A stretch of 64,000 nt of DNA from Desulfosarcina ovata subsp. ovata (GTDB lineage: Bacteria; Desulfobacterota; Desulfobacteria; Desulfobacterales; Desulfosarcinaceae). Made by a program: the position numbers and the translations under genes. The notes under the pieces were generated by a model. That model ran no database searches. It was not told the origin of the DNA and was given only the letters and a program-made list of their open reading frames with translations. The DNA is taken from positions 930,001 to 994,000 of the forward strand of contig NZ_AP021879.1 of NCBI RefSeq assembly GCF_009689005.1, given 5' to 3'. This document shows, in pieces, positions 43,544 to 51,790 of the stretch (positions within the stretch are counted from its first letter, which is position 1; every line of letters begins with the position of its first letter).

Positions 43544-43960
43544 TCACTCATGCCCTTCCTGCAATACCACTTTGGCCAACTCGCGGAAATCACCAAGGCG
43601 TGTTTCAACAATGGTACGAACAATTTCAATGTTCAGTTTGCGATAGCCGTGTACAGCAACATTGCGGAATCCGACCATCGACTTGAGGCGATCACGCAAT
43701 ACCGGTTTCAACAGGTCAGCTTCGCCAAGCATATCGAAAGCGTCTCTGGATTCCTGCGGCACCCCCAATTTACGCACCCGGACGAGATGCATGGCAGCGT
43801 CAATCGATGCTTCACAGGCCCGTTGCAAATTGAGAATAATGGAATCCTGTCGAGTATAGTTGTTATCCAACTCCTGCTCGTGTCCACGGTATTCCTCCTC
43901 GATGCGAGACAGGCACCGCTCAATGATGGCAACTTTATTCAGTAAAACATCACTGGTCAT
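43544..43960 (-). CDS. HepT-type HEPN toxin
   Basis: About 138 residues from MTSDVLLNK, with the catalytic GFRNVAVHGYRKLN (R-x4-H-x-Y, about 99-112). Intact counterpart of the fragment at 42178. The MntA partner overlaps its 5' end by about 11-17 bp depending on start choice (ATG 43960 or 43966). Confidence 0.88.
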   Translation of the reverse strand: MTSDVLLNKVAIIERCLSRIEEEYRGHEQELDNNYTRQDSIILNLQRACEASIDAAMHLVRVRKLGVPQESRDAFDMLGEADLLKPVLRDRLKSMVGFRNVAVHGYRKLNIEIVRTIVETRLGDFRELAKVVLQEGHE

Positions 43961-44375
43961 ACACACTCCCTCGCCTATTCACATCCTCAAGAATCAAGCG
44001 GCGCTCCTCATTGAGCTTGGCATAGCTGGAAAATACGTTATCTTCAAAACGTTCAGCCGCTTCGGCATCAACACAATGAAGCCGCTCACCATACGCCACC
44101 ACCTGCATACGTAAAACCGTTGAAGCCCTCAGCAAATCGACCAGGTCAACATCCCGACCAGCTATTGATGCCAACTTCTGGGCAAGATCCCAACGACCAA
44201 CCGGATCAAGCGGCGATGCAGCCAAGACGGCAATGTCTATATCGCTCCCTTTTCTCTGAGCAGCCGTGCCCCATGAGCCAAAGCGATAAATCGCCACACA
44301 ACTGTGGACAGTGGAGCAGATCTCTTCAATAAGTTCCTTCTGCAATTGTGAATTCAACAACACATTCAGCGACAT
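43950..44375 (-). CDS. MntA-type nucleotidyltransferase antitoxin
   Basis: The 141-residue protein has IYRFGSWGTAAQRKGSDIDIAVL (about 30-52) with both aspartates. It continues with GRDVDLVDLLRASTVLRMQV, the third acidic position. Complete MntA-HepT pair with the downstream gene. Confidence 0.88.
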   Translation of the reverse strand: MSLNVLLNSQLQKELIEEICSTVHSCVAIYRFGSWGTAAQRKGSDIDIAVLAASPLDPVGRWDLAQKLASIAGRDVDLVDLLRASTVLRMQVVAYGERLHCVDAEAAERFEDNVFSSYAKLNEERRLILEDVNRRGSVYDQ

Positions 44376-44410
44376 ACGATTATCCTGAGATATCCGCTGA
44401 GGGACATGGG

Positions 44411-44516
44411 GACGGGGATGTTTGCTTTAATAGCTGCAAGTGCGTTGTCGACCTGACGCGGCAGAGTGCCGCCAAAATTCTTTTTATCGCAAGGAGTCCG
44501 GCATCCAGATGCCTGA
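44411..44516 (-). pseudogene. Fragment of the AlbA_2 gene
   Basis: About 100 bp (GCTGCAAGTGCGTTGTCGAC ... GCATCCAGATG) match 39690-39780 inside the AlbA_2 gene, with a frameshift and a few substitutions. It represents a decayed partial duplicate in the same orientation. Confidence 0.8.
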
Positions 44517-44523
44517 AATCGGA

Positions 44524-44838
44524 TCATGCCTTTGTATAGAACACCTTACCCACCCGCTGGATATGATCGATCAAGTCCGGTTGCTTGATATGGTCGTATA
44601 AAGAAAGGTCAAAGGTGTAAGGCAGCAGCAGATCATCCAGTTCAAGACTGATTTTATTGAGGATGGATAGATTGAGGCCCTTTCCTTTTAACGTCAGATC
44701 GATATCGGATCCCAGTTTGTAATTCCCTTTGGCACGGGAACCATACAGGACGACCGTTTCAATATCGTCATATCGCTCAAATATTCGGATGATCTTATCG
44801 ACGCATGCCGTGCTGAGCCCGGTTTGAATGTGAGTCAA
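44524..44838 (-). CDS. Minimal nucleotidyltransferase (MNT)
   Basis: The 104-residue protein has VVLYGSRAKGNYKLGSDIDLTL (about 32-53), a textbook MNT active site. It follows an HI0074-type HEPN gene, with 4-bp overlap. In this pair the HEPN precedes the MNT, unlike the others in the window. Confidence 0.88.
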   Translation of the reverse strand: MTHIQTGLSTACVDKIIRIFERYDDIETVVLYGSRAKGNYKLGSDIDLTLKGKGLNLSILNKISLELDDLLLPYTFDLSLYDHIKQPDLIDHIQRVGKVFYTKA

Positions 44839-45272
44839 GTTTGATCGGGCTCCGCTTTTAATCGGTTTAATTTTTTTTCCAGCTTCTTAAAAAGTACAAA
44901 GTAATTTTTTTTGATCGCTTCACATATCTCTTCGGCGGTTTCCCGGTTATAGGTATGCGATGTCCGGTTTCGGCTGGCAAGCATGTCCATCCAGGTTTCC
45001 CCATCCTCGATCAAATTCAGTTGAAACGCTTTCCGTATGGCATCTCTTGAGCCGTAGATATCGGTTTGCCCGCGATATTCGAGAAAATCCTTCATCGTCG
45101 TCCAGGCCAGTTCAAATGTATATTCAAACGCCTTGATGAGGCCTTGCTCTTCGAGTTCGGACAATTGCCCCTTCTCAATGAACTTGGTCAATTGAGCGAA
45201 AGCCTTCTGGAAATTCGCCAATCGCTGAATCCAGCGGATATCTTTTTTTTCATCGACCTTCACAATCTTCAT
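44835..45272 (-). CDS. HEPN protein of the HI0074 (nucleotidyltransferase substrate-binding) family
   Basis: From the ATG at 45272, 145 residues, helical, with ASRNRTSHTYNRETAEEI (about 95-112) carrying the R-x4-H-like site. HI0074/HI0073 are the structural prototype of the HEPN/MNT pair. The start overlaps the stop of the DUF4143 fragment by 4 bp. Confidence 0.87.
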   Translation of the reverse strand: MKIVKVDEKKDIRWIQRLANFQKAFAQLTKFIEKGQLSELEEQGLIKAFEYTFELAWTTMKDFLEYRGQTDIYGSRDAIRKAFQLNLIEDGETWMDMLASRNRTSHTYNRETAEEICEAIKKNYFVLFKKLEKKLNRLKAEPDQT

Positions 45273-45655
45273 TCCCACCCCAGCAACCACTGTTTGACGG
45301 TTCGAAGCTGAATCCACCCAGGGATGTTCAAATCCCGATCAGCGGTATCAACCAACAGCAGTCCATCGGCGTTGCCGATGAATTGCTTGCCGGAGGTTAG
45401 CCCCTTGAGTTCCCGGTCAAGGTTATCACGACCCAGATGTTGGGTGACCTGGACCAATGTTGCTGGACGACCCGCCTGGAAAACGGTAAAGTCGCATTCC
45501 CAACCGTTGCGGGCAAAATAGATTTCCTCGGTTTTCTCACGAATATGCCTGAACACAAGGTTCTCCAAGTGCTTGCCTCGATCCTCGGAAAAGGAATAGT
45601 GCAAGGCCGTGGCAAATCCGTTATCGTAGAGAAAAACCTTCTTTCTTTTTTACCC
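45269..45655 (-). pseudogene. DUF4143/AAA_14 ATPase, C-terminal fragment
   Basis: KVFLYDNGFATALHYSFSED, then RGKHLENLVFRHIREKTEEI and GWECDFTVFQ are the DUF4143 nuclease-like C-terminus (E-N-x-V-F and E-x-D-F signatures). The AAA ATPase half is missing; upstream the frame is closed by a stop and joined to unrelated sequence at about 45660. A short ATG-less protein could still be made. Confidence 0.72.
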
Positions 45656-45785
45656 ATACCAAGGAAAATATCATGCAGTTTTTTACCTGGCACAAGGACA
45701 TTTCTTGCGAAATTGCGAGAAACAGTCTTACACGGAGCCGCAGCGCCCACAGAGTGGAACGAAAAAAGCCATTTTTCAATGTCTT

Positions 45786-45853
45786 GTAGCCTGCAATGAA
45801 GGGGAATGCGTGGATACGGATGCTTTCATGCGTCTCGTTAAAAGCCAATCCTA
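45786..45853. repeat. Dispersed 65-bp repeat, copy 3
   Basis: TAGCCTGCAATGAAGGGGAATGC ... CGTTAAAAGCCAATCCTAAC matches the copies at 37600 and 40447. It abuts the stop codon of rfbD copy B. The same junction occurs at the end of rfbD copy A, so it was part of the duplicated block. Confidence 0.75.
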
Positions 45854-46717
45854 ACGACGGCTAATGGAGGATAACATTTCCTTCAAAGCTGTTCGCCAAT
45901 GCATCGGGTTGGCTTCAAATTCATGCCAAGATTGCATGCAATCAAGAACACTATAAGACGGGCGTTTGGCAGGTGTTGGAAAGGCATCGCTTCTTATCGG
46001 CGAGATGGGGATTGGCTTGTTCAAAAGACCGAGATGGTATGCTTCTTCCTGAATGGCCACCGTAAAATCATACCAACTGGCCACACCCGCATCCGACCAA
46101 TGATAAATACCGTTCAAGTTTGGTTTTTCTATAACGGCCCAGATTGCCATGGCCAGGGTGGACGCCCATGTGGGACTCCCGACCTGGTCACAGACGACCT
46201 TGAGTTCTTCCCGCTCCTGCATTAATCGAAGCATCGTCAGAACGAAATTATTGCCATACTGGCTGTAAAGCCATGAGGTCCGGATGATTACATAATCATC
46301 GAGGGCTTCCTGAACATTGATTTCACCCTGCCGCTTGGTACGCCCATACACGCCAAGCGGAGTACAAGGTGCGTCGGGTTGGTAGGGGGTGCAGGCCGTG
46401 CCGTCGAACACATAATCCGTGGATATGTGAATCAGGCGGCTGCCGGTGTTTTTTGCCGCCACAGCCAGGTTTCCCGGACCGGTGGCGTTGACTGCGAAAG
46501 CAAGTTCGGGCTCTTCCTCCGCCTTATCCACGGCGGTATATGCGGACGCATTGATGATCACATCCGGTTTTTCTTTACCAACCACCGTTGCAACGTTTTC
46601 CGAATTCGTAATGTCGAATTCAGGCAAATCGAGTGATTTGAAGTCGATATGATCCGGAGCGGTCCGGGAAAGCGTTTGGCCCAACTGTCCGTTTCCGCCG
46701 ATAATAAGAATGTTCAT
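45851..46717 (-). CDS. rfbD: dTDP-4-dehydrorhamnose reductase, copy B
   Basis: The 288-residue reductase has LIIGGNGQLGQTLSR, STDYVFDGTACTPYQP and PLGVYGRTKRQGE (Y-x3-K). It ends ...MLSSISRR. This copy is in the rfb operon order (after rfbC, with a PemIK module between), so it is the likely original. Copy A differs at scattered positions, compatible with divergence after duplication. Confidence 0.93.
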   Translation of the reverse strand: MNILIIGGNGQLGQTLSRTAPDHIDFKSLDLPEFDITNSENVATVVGKEKPDVIINASAYTAVDKAEEEPELAFAVNATGPGNLAVAAKNTGSRLIHISTDYVFDGTACTPYQPDAPCTPLGVYGRTKRQGEINVQEALDDYVIIRTSWLYSQYGNNFVLTMLRLMQEREELKVVCDQVGSPTWASTLAMAIWAVIEKPNLNGIYHWSDAGVASWYDFTVAIQEEAYHLGLLNKPIPISPIRSDAFPTPAKRPSYSVLDCMQSWHEFEANPMHWRTALKEMLSSISRR

Positions 46718-46744
46718 GCTATTTCATTTCCTGCGTTTGATGAA

Positions 46745-46791
46745 AAGATAATCTCTCGCAGAGTCGCAGAGTCCTCAGAGAGGGACAACAA
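46745..46791. repeat. GATAATCTCTCG...CAGAGAGG repeat, copy 2
   Basis: Lies between rfbD copy B and the PemI promoter, with the CGCAGAGTCGCAGAG core. It is absent from copy A, where an rfbD fragment abuts the promoter instead. Confidence 0.7.
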
Positions 46792-46879
46792 AGAAAACTG
46801 GTTCTCATTGTTGCTGCCGCTGAAGCGGAATTCTATTTTCGATATTCGACATATATCTGTCCTTGCCTTAAAACAACTC

Positions 46880-46908
46880 TTTACTGCTTTGCATATGATG
46901 TATATACT
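46880..46908 (+). promoter_or_regulatory. Promoter of the AbrB-PemK operon, copy B
   Basis: TTTACT, 17 bp, TATACT, the same boxes and spacing as at 37006-37034. A GGAGA ribosome-binding site follows before the start at 46933. Confidence 0.65.
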
Positions 46909-46932
46909 TCGGATACACAAGGAGATGATCAA

Positions 46933-47181
46933 ATGCTTGCAAAAATTCAGAAATGGGGCAATAGCCAAGGCCTTCGCCTTGCTAAGAATCTACTTGCAGA
47001 TGCAAAACTAGGCGTTGGTGACGAGGTGGATATCCGTGTCAAAGACGGTATTATGATCGTTACACCGACCCAAAAGATTCGTGGTAAGCACAGGCTTGAA
47101 GATCTTGTCGCACGGATTCCTGAAAATTACCAGCCCGGTGAAGCCAACTGGGGTGAGCCGATGGGTAAGGAGGCCTGGTAA
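46933..47181 (+). CDS. MazE/PemI-type antitoxin, copy B
   Basis: 82 residues with QKWGNSQGLRLAKNLLADAK and the acidic toxin-binding tail. It is transcribed against the rhamnose operon in which it lies, between rfbC and rfbD. Toxin start directly follows the stop (TAAATG). Confidence 0.92.
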   Translation: MLAKIQKWGNSQGLRLAKNLLADAKLGVGDEVDIRVKDGIMIVTPTQKIRGKHRLEDLVARIPENYQPGEANWGEPMGKEAW

Positions 47182-47517
47182 ATGACTGCTTATGTCCCGA
47201 AACAAGGGGACATCATCGCAATCTCATTTGATCCCCCATCCGGTCATGAGCAGAAGGGTCGTCGCCCGGCCTTGGTTGTCAGCAAAGACCTGTTTAATCG
47301 AAGCACTGGTTTGGCCATAGTCTGCCCGGTTACGAACACGGATTGTGGTTTCCCCTTTCATGTCGCTATTCCGCGAAACAGCAAGCTGACAGGTTTTATT
47401 ATGGTTGAGCAGGTTAAATCTGTTGATTTCCGCGCTCGTCGAGCTAAACGAATCGAGCATGGCAATGATGAATTGCTGTCCGAGGTGCTGTCCATACTGG
47501 ATGCCTGCATCTATTAG
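47182..47517 (+). CDS. PemK/MazF-type endoribonuclease toxin, copy B (intact)
   Basis: The 111-residue protein has GDIIAISFDPPSGHEQKGRRPALVVS, PVTNTDCGFPFHV, EQVKSVDFRARRAKRIEHGN and a normal C-terminal helix DELLSEVLSILDACIY. MazF-type toxins cut mRNA at short sequences. Length and ends are standard, in contrast to copy A. Confidence 0.92.
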   Translation: MTAYVPKQGDIIAISFDPPSGHEQKGRRPALVVSKDLFNRSTGLAIVCPVTNTDCGFPFHVAIPRNSKLTGFIMVEQVKSVDFRARRAKRIEHGNDELLSEVLSILDACIY

Positions 47518-47543
47518 CTGGCACCCCGCATTCCAGATGAAGA

Positions 47544-47589
47544 GATAATCTCTCGCAAAGTCGCAGAGCGCACAGAGAGGGACAACAAA
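47544..47589. repeat. GATAATCTCTCG...CAGAGAGG repeat, copy 3
   Basis: Shares GATAATCTCTCGCA-AGTCGCAGAG and GAGAGGGACAACAAATTGTGTGG with the copies at 46745 and 41990. With copy 2 it brackets the PemIK copy B module, suggesting it marks insertion or recombination borders. Confidence 0.7.
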
Positions 47590-47628
47590 TTGTGTGGGCT
47601 TCGCCCAAAACCAATTCTTAATGATGAA

Positions 47629-48189
47629 TTATAAATTTTGAATGTATGTGAACACCTCGGCGTCCCTGAATAAAACCCCGCCTGCATCCTTTTCGGAAAC
47701 CAGGGGGGCGTCGTTGATTGGCCATTGAATGCTCAAGTCGGGGTCGTTCCAGCGGATACAGCGTTCGAATTCAGGAGCGTAATAATCAGTTGTTTTGTAC
47801 AAAAATTCGGCCACATCGCTCAGGACCAGAAAACCATGGGCGAATCCTGGCGGGACCCATAATTGTTTTTTGTTTTCAGCAGTGAGATATTCTCCGACCC
47901 ATTTCCCGAAAGTCGGTGACGACCGGCGGATGTCCACCGCCACATCAAATACATCCCCACAAATCACGCGGACCAGTTTCCCCTGGGGTTGCCTGATCTG
48001 ATAGTGAAGGCCGCGTAAGACATTTTTTTTTGATTTGGAATGATTGTCCTGAACAAACGCTGGATCGTTGCCAGTCAATGATTTAAATACTTTCTCATTG
48101 TAGCTTTCAAAAAAAAAGCCGCGATTGTCACCAAACACTTTCGGTTCAAGGGTAAAGACATCAGGAATACGGGTTCGGATAATTTTCAT
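47629..48189 (-). CDS. rfbC: dTDP-4-dehydrorhamnose 3,5-epimerase
   Basis: From the ATG at 48189, 186 residues. The family markers are DNRGFFFESYN, FVQDNHSKSKKNVLRGLHYQ with the catalytic histidine, QLWVPPGFAHGFLVLSD and IRWNDPDLSIQWP. Longer frames to 48222 overlap the VapC end. It lies 13 bp after vapC, so the toxin gene probably shares its transcript. Confidence 0.95.
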   Translation of the reverse strand: MKIIRTRIPDVFTLEPKVFGDNRGFFFESYNEKVFKSLTGNDPAFVQDNHSKSKKNVLRGLHYQIRQPQGKLVRVICGDVFDVAVDIRRSSPTFGKWVGEYLTAENKKQLWVPPGFAHGFLVLSDVAEFLYKTTDYYAPEFERCIRWNDPDLSIQWPINDAPLVSEKDAGGVLFRDAEVFTYIQNL

Positions 48190-48202
48190 CGCAAACAATC
48201 GA

Positions 48203-48601
48203 TCACCAGACGATCTCAACATCGTAAGATGACATTTGACAATCGCTGGAAATAAGGTTCAATTTTTCTGAAATTGCTTGGGCAATCAGCAGCCGGTCAA
48301 AAGGATCCTTATGATGGTCCGGCAGGTTTTCAACCTGCAACGTATGTTCGAGTTGGACTGGCAGCACATCCATGTAACTTATCTCCAAACGCTTTGGGAT
48401 GTATTCGTAGGGATTCAAGGGGAGTCTCAACTTTTGCAACCTATATTTGATGACAATTTCCCATGCACTGACCACTGAAAAAAAAATGGTTGTGCTCCCG
48501 TCCTCGACGAGCTCGATGACCTTGCGGCTAAGTTTGCTTGGTTCAATATGCCACCACAGCCAGCAATGCGTATCGATCAGATAGCCCCTTTTACTTGCCA
48601 T
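48203..48601 (-). CDS. PIN-domain ribonuclease toxin (VapC type)
   Basis: The 132-residue protein has YLIDTHCWLWW (first D), VSAWEIVIKYRL (E), KDPFDRLLIAQA (D) and LISSD, a complete PIN quartet. It follows a Phd antitoxin by 29 bp. The pair lies inside the rhamnose operon between rfbA and rfbC on the coding strand. The PHD-PIN pairing is common. Confidence 0.92.
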   Translation of the reverse strand: MASKRGYLIDTHCWLWWHIEPSKLSRKVIELVEDGSTTIFFSVVSAWEIVIKYRLQKLRLPLNPYEYIPKRLEISYMDVLPVQLEHTLQVENLPDHHKDPFDRLLIAQAISEKLNLISSDCQMSSYDVEIVW

Positions 48602-48630
48602 GACGCACCTTTATTTGAATACCCTCCAGA

Positions 48631-48861
48631 CTATTCAAAATAGGCTTGCAGTTCTTCGGGCAGTGGGGAGTCAAAATCATCGGCGATCCAGCCCTTGCCC
48701 TTATCGATACCGGATTTACGTTTAATCGTGTGGCGCTTAATCGGGACTAACTTTGCAACCGCTTTGCCAGATTTGGCAATGATGATCTCCTCGCCATTGC
48801 TTACCCGGACCAATAAACGCGATAGCTGCGTTTTTGCCTCATGGGTATTTATTGTTAGCAT
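48631..48861 (-). CDS. Phd/YefM-family antitoxin
   Basis: From the ATG at 48861, 76 residues: MLTINTHEAKTQLSRLLVRV, IIIAKSGKAVAKLVP, then a C-terminal LPEELQAYFE toxin-binding helix. The N-terminal Phd fold binds operator DNA; a repeat element lies exactly 50 bp upstream. Confidence 0.92.
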   Translation of the reverse strand: MLTINTHEAKTQLSRLLVRVSNGEEIIIAKSGKAVAKLVPIKRHTIKRKSGIDKGKGWIADDFDSPLPEELQAYFE

Positions 48862-48910
48862 GTCTTTTTCCTTACCGTCTAAAGCCACTATAATTAGTGA
48901 ATATATAATG

Positions 48911-48933
48911 AACTAAGTCGTCGACTAAGTCAA
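48911..48933. promoter_or_regulatory. Phd-type operator/promoter, intact module
   Basis: AACTAAGTCGTCGACTAAGT has two ACTAAGT half-sites 11 bp apart. On the minus strand TTGACT forms a -35 box with a CATTAT or ATTATA -10 box 17-18 bp on. The element is conserved at 39141-39163 at identical distance from the start codon, in a module whose coding part has decayed. Confidence 0.65.
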
Positions 48934-48937
48934 GTTT

Positions 48938-49819
48938 CTAATCCGTTTTTTTGCTTAACAGTTTGAGCAGGTACTGACCATAGCCATTTTTTGCCATGGA
49001 AAAACCGATGGTTTCGAGCTTTTCATCGGTAATGTATCCCAGCCGCCAGGCGATCTCTTCAGGGCAGGCAACCTTGAGCCCCTGCCGTCGCTCTAAGATT
49101 TCGACAAACCGTGACGCTTCCAGAAGGGATGAGTGGGTCCCGGTATCCAGCCAAGCATACCCCCGTCCCATCAGCGCCACTTCCAGTTTTTCCATCTCCA
49201 GGTAACGCCGATTGACATCGGTGATTTCCAGTTCTCCTCTGGCCGATGGCTTGATATCGCGCGCAATCTCAACAACCTGATCATCATAAAAATAGAGCCC
49301 GGTAACGGCAAAATCAGATTTGGGCTGTTCTGGCTTTTCTTCGATTCCAACCACTTTGCCGTTTTTATCAAACTGCACCACACCGTATCGCTGTGGGTCG
49401 GTCACCTGATAGGCAAAAACCGTTGAGATTTCCGTTTTCCGATTGGCGGTAGCAAGTTTTATCGCCAGGTCATGCCCGTGGAAGATATTGTCCCCCAGCA
49501 CCAATGCACTGGGATCGGTACCGATAAAATCACTGCCTATAATAAAGGCCTGGGCAAGTCCATCCGGGCTGGGCTGAACCGCATAGCTGATATTGATCCC
49601 CCACTGGCCGCCATCGCCCAACAGCTGCTCAAACCGGGGGGTATCCTGAGGCGTCGATATAATCAGGATATCCTTGATCCCGGCCAGCATGAGCGTGGTC
49701 AGCGGATAGTAGATCATCGGTTTGTCGTAGATCGGCAGCAGTTGTTTGGAAATGGCGATGGTAATGGGGTACAAGCGCGTACCGCTGCCGCCGGCAAGAA
49801 CAATTCCCTTTCGGTTCAT
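48938..49819 (-). CDS. rfbA: Glucose-1-phosphate thymidylyltransferase
   Basis: First enzyme of the dTDP-L-rhamnose pathway. From the ATG at 49819 (GAGGAGAGG upstream), 293 residues, with [23 protein letters not shown] (nucleotide-binding), [22 protein letters not shown] (metal aspartate) and [13 protein letters not shown]. It overlaps rfbB by 4 bp. Confidence 0.96.
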   Translation of the reverse strand: MNRKGIVLAGGSGTRLYPITIAISKQLLPIYDKPMIYYPLTTLMLAGIKDILIISTPQDTPRFEQLLGDGGQWGINISYAVQPSPDGLAQAFIIGSDFIGTDPSALVLGDNIFHGHDLAIKLATANRKTEISTVFAYQVTDPQRYGVVQFDKNGKVVGIEEKPEQPKSDFAVTGLYFYDDQVVEIARDIKPSARGELEITDVNRRYLEMEKLEVALMGRGYAWLDTGTHSSLLEASRFVEILERRQGLKVACPEEIAWRLGYITDEKLETIGFSMAKNGYGQYLLKLLSKKTD

Positions 49820-50895
49820 CCCCTCTCCTCGTAGTTCAGTTTGACCCACCTCTGATAGGCCCCGCTGGTGACATTTTCCACCCACGCGGCGTTGTCCAGG
49901 TACCAGCGGATGGTTCTTGCAATGCCGGTTGCAAAGCTCTCCTGGGGATCCCAGCCAAGTTCATTTTTAATTTTCGAGGCATCAATGGCATATCGGCGAT
50001 CGTGTCCGGGACGATCAGTAACAAACTCGATCAGCGATGCATGGGTAAAGTCCTTTTGCCCTGGCAGCCAATCATCCAGGATGCGACAGATGGTGTTGAC
50101 GATGTCGCGGTTGGTAATCTCGTTGTTCCCGCCGATGTTATAAACTTGGCCGACACGCCCACTATCCAGAACAACCCCGATGGCTGCGCAATGGTCTTCC
50201 ACATAAAGCCAGTCACGAACGTTCATGCCGTCGCCATAAATCGGAATGGGCTTGCGCTGCAGTGCGTTGTGGATGACCAGCGGAATCAGTTTTTCTGGAA
50301 ATTGATAAGGCCCGTAATTATTGGAGCAGTTGGTGGTCAGGGTGGGCAGCCCATAGGTGTGGTGGTAGGCGCGTACCAGATGATCGGAAGATGCTTTGGA
50401 TGCCGAATAGGGACTGTTGGGCGCATAAGGGGTGGTTTCGCTGAACGCCGGGTCATCTTTTTCGAGCGATCCGTATACTTCGTCCGTGGAAACGTGCAAA
50501 AAACGAAAAGCTTCTTTTGCGTCCGGTTCCAAAGCATTCCAATATGCGTAGGATTCCCGGAGCAGGTTGAAGGTGCCCACCACGTTGGTTTGAATAAAAT
50601 CGTCGGGCGCTGAAATGGACCGGTCCACGTGGCTCTCGGCAGCAAAGTTGACGATGGCCCATGGGTGATGGTCCTTGAGCAGATTTGAAACGACTTGCCG
50701 ATCAGCGATATCTCCGTTTACGAAAATATGCCGGGGATGATTGGCCCATCGCTTCAGGTTGTCCAGATTTCCGGCATAGGTCAGCTTGTCAAGATTGACG
50801 ACTGTCTGATTTGTTTTTTCGAGCCAGAAGTGAACGAAATTGGAGCCGATAAAGCCGGCGCCTCCGGTAACAATAATTGTTCTTTGTTTTTCCAT
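49816..50895 (-). CDS. rfbB: dTDP-glucose 4,6-dehydratase
   Basis: The SDR from the ATG at 50895 ([20 protein letters not shown]) is 359 residues, with [20 protein letters not shown] (T-D-E catalytic residues), [16 protein letters not shown] (Y-x3-K) and [15 protein letters not shown]. In-frame starts at 50916 (ATG) and 50928 (TTG) are possible. It lies 7-40 bp after the winged-helix regulator. Confidence 0.95.
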   Translation of the reverse strand: MEKQRTIIVTGGAGFIGSNFVHFWLEKTNQTVVNLDKLTYAGNLDNLKRWANHPRHIFVNGDIADRQVVSNLLKDHHPWAIVNFAAESHVDRSISAPDDFIQTNVVGTFNLLRESYAYWNALEPDAKEAFRFLHVSTDEVYGSLEKDDPAFSETTPYAPNSPYSASKASSDHLVRAYHHTYGLPTLTTNCSNNYGPYQFPEKLIPLVIHNALQRKPIPIYGDGMNVRDWLYVEDHCAAIGVVLDSGRVGQVYNIGGNNEITNRDIVNTICRILDDWLPGQKDFTHASLIEFVTDRPGHDRRYAIDASKIKNELGWDPQESFATGIARTIRWYLDNAAWVENVTSGAYQRWVKLNYEERG

Positions 50896-50934
50896 CTTTT
50901 CATTCCGATTGATCATATGCTCGTTCAATACGAA

Positions 50935-51516
50935 TTAATCAAAAAATCGGATTTTATCCGAAGGCAACCCCATCTTCTCTATCGACACTCTCACACGTTC
51001 GGGATCTTCCGGCATGGTAACCAGCAGAACATCAAAATCGAGATGAGGAAGCTTCGAAACCGGCTTGACGATCTGATTGGCATATTGTTCTCCCGCCTTT
51101 AACGGATCGACCACCCCGACAATCTCAAGACGGGTGACGTTCAATGCCATGAATGCAATGTCACAGAACTCCCCGGCGCCATAAAAAAGAACACGACGGA
51201 TGCCTTCGGCTTCAAGGTTGTCGTAAACGCTCTGCAGGCGTGTGCAGGCCGCTTTATAGGACTGATAAGAGCTGGTGATGTATTCGTAAACGAGTCTCGT
51301 TTTTTCAGTGGCGCCAGCAGGTGTCAAGATATACTTGAGTCGATTCCTGGAAAGGGTTTTGACCTTGCAATACCCCTTGTTCACCAATCGCTTGATCACC
51401 GCGTTGACCAATCCGAGCGAAACATTGAGCGAATCAGAAAATTCTCGCTGGGAGCGTGGCTCATCCTCAGCGATCATCTCCAGCATGGACAGTGTCTTTA
51501 ACCGGTTTATTTCCAT
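50935..51516 (-). CDS. Winged-helix regulator with C-terminal nucleotide-sugar-type Rossmann domain
   Basis: Residues 1-90 are a MarR-like winged helix (QREFSDSLNVSLGLVNAVIKRLVNKGYCK); residues 108-193 form a Rossmann-like fold (RRVLFYGAGEFCDIAFMAL, VVDPLKAGEQYANQIVKP, DVLLVTMPE) similar to the N-terminal domains of PglD-type acyltransferases. It is the first gene of the rfb transcript, so a role in sensing sugar or cofactor state and controlling the polysaccharide operon is likely, though inferred. Confidence 0.8.
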   Translation of the reverse strand: MEINRLKTLSMLEMIAEDEPRSQREFSDSLNVSLGLVNAVIKRLVNKGYCKVKTLSRNRLKYILTPAGATEKTRLVYEYITSSYQSYKAACTRLQSVYDNLEAEGIRRVLFYGAGEFCDIAFMALNVTRLEIVGVVDPLKAGEQYANQIVKPVSKLPHLDFDVLLVTMPEDPERVRVSIEKMGLPSDKIRFFD

Positions 51517-51739
51517 TTCGACGTCGTTTGGGTATAGCTCCGCCGGGTAGGTTACAATTTTTTTAAGAAAAAGCGTGGAACCGATGGGGCTGCCTGGAGA
51601 AAAACAGTGCAGATTGAATTCAGGAAAGCAGGCGTTCAGCTATTGAACATAAAACGACCTGAAGGTCAAGCCTTAAATTGGAAGGGGTTACGGTGCCGTG
51701 GAGGCATTGATGTGGCTGAATCGATTGGTATTTTGTAGG

Positions 51740-51779
51740 CTGCCCCGGTTCTGTTACAATATTTCAGACACCGGGGCAG
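51740..51779. terminator. Hairpin downstream of comEA
   Basis: CTGCCCCGGT pairs with ACCGGGGCAG around a 20-base loop, 12 bp after the comEA stop. No U-tract follows, so termination would be weak or Rho-assisted. The remainder of 51517-51739 shows nothing. Confidence 0.5.
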
Positions 51780-51790
51780 TCTGGCATCAA

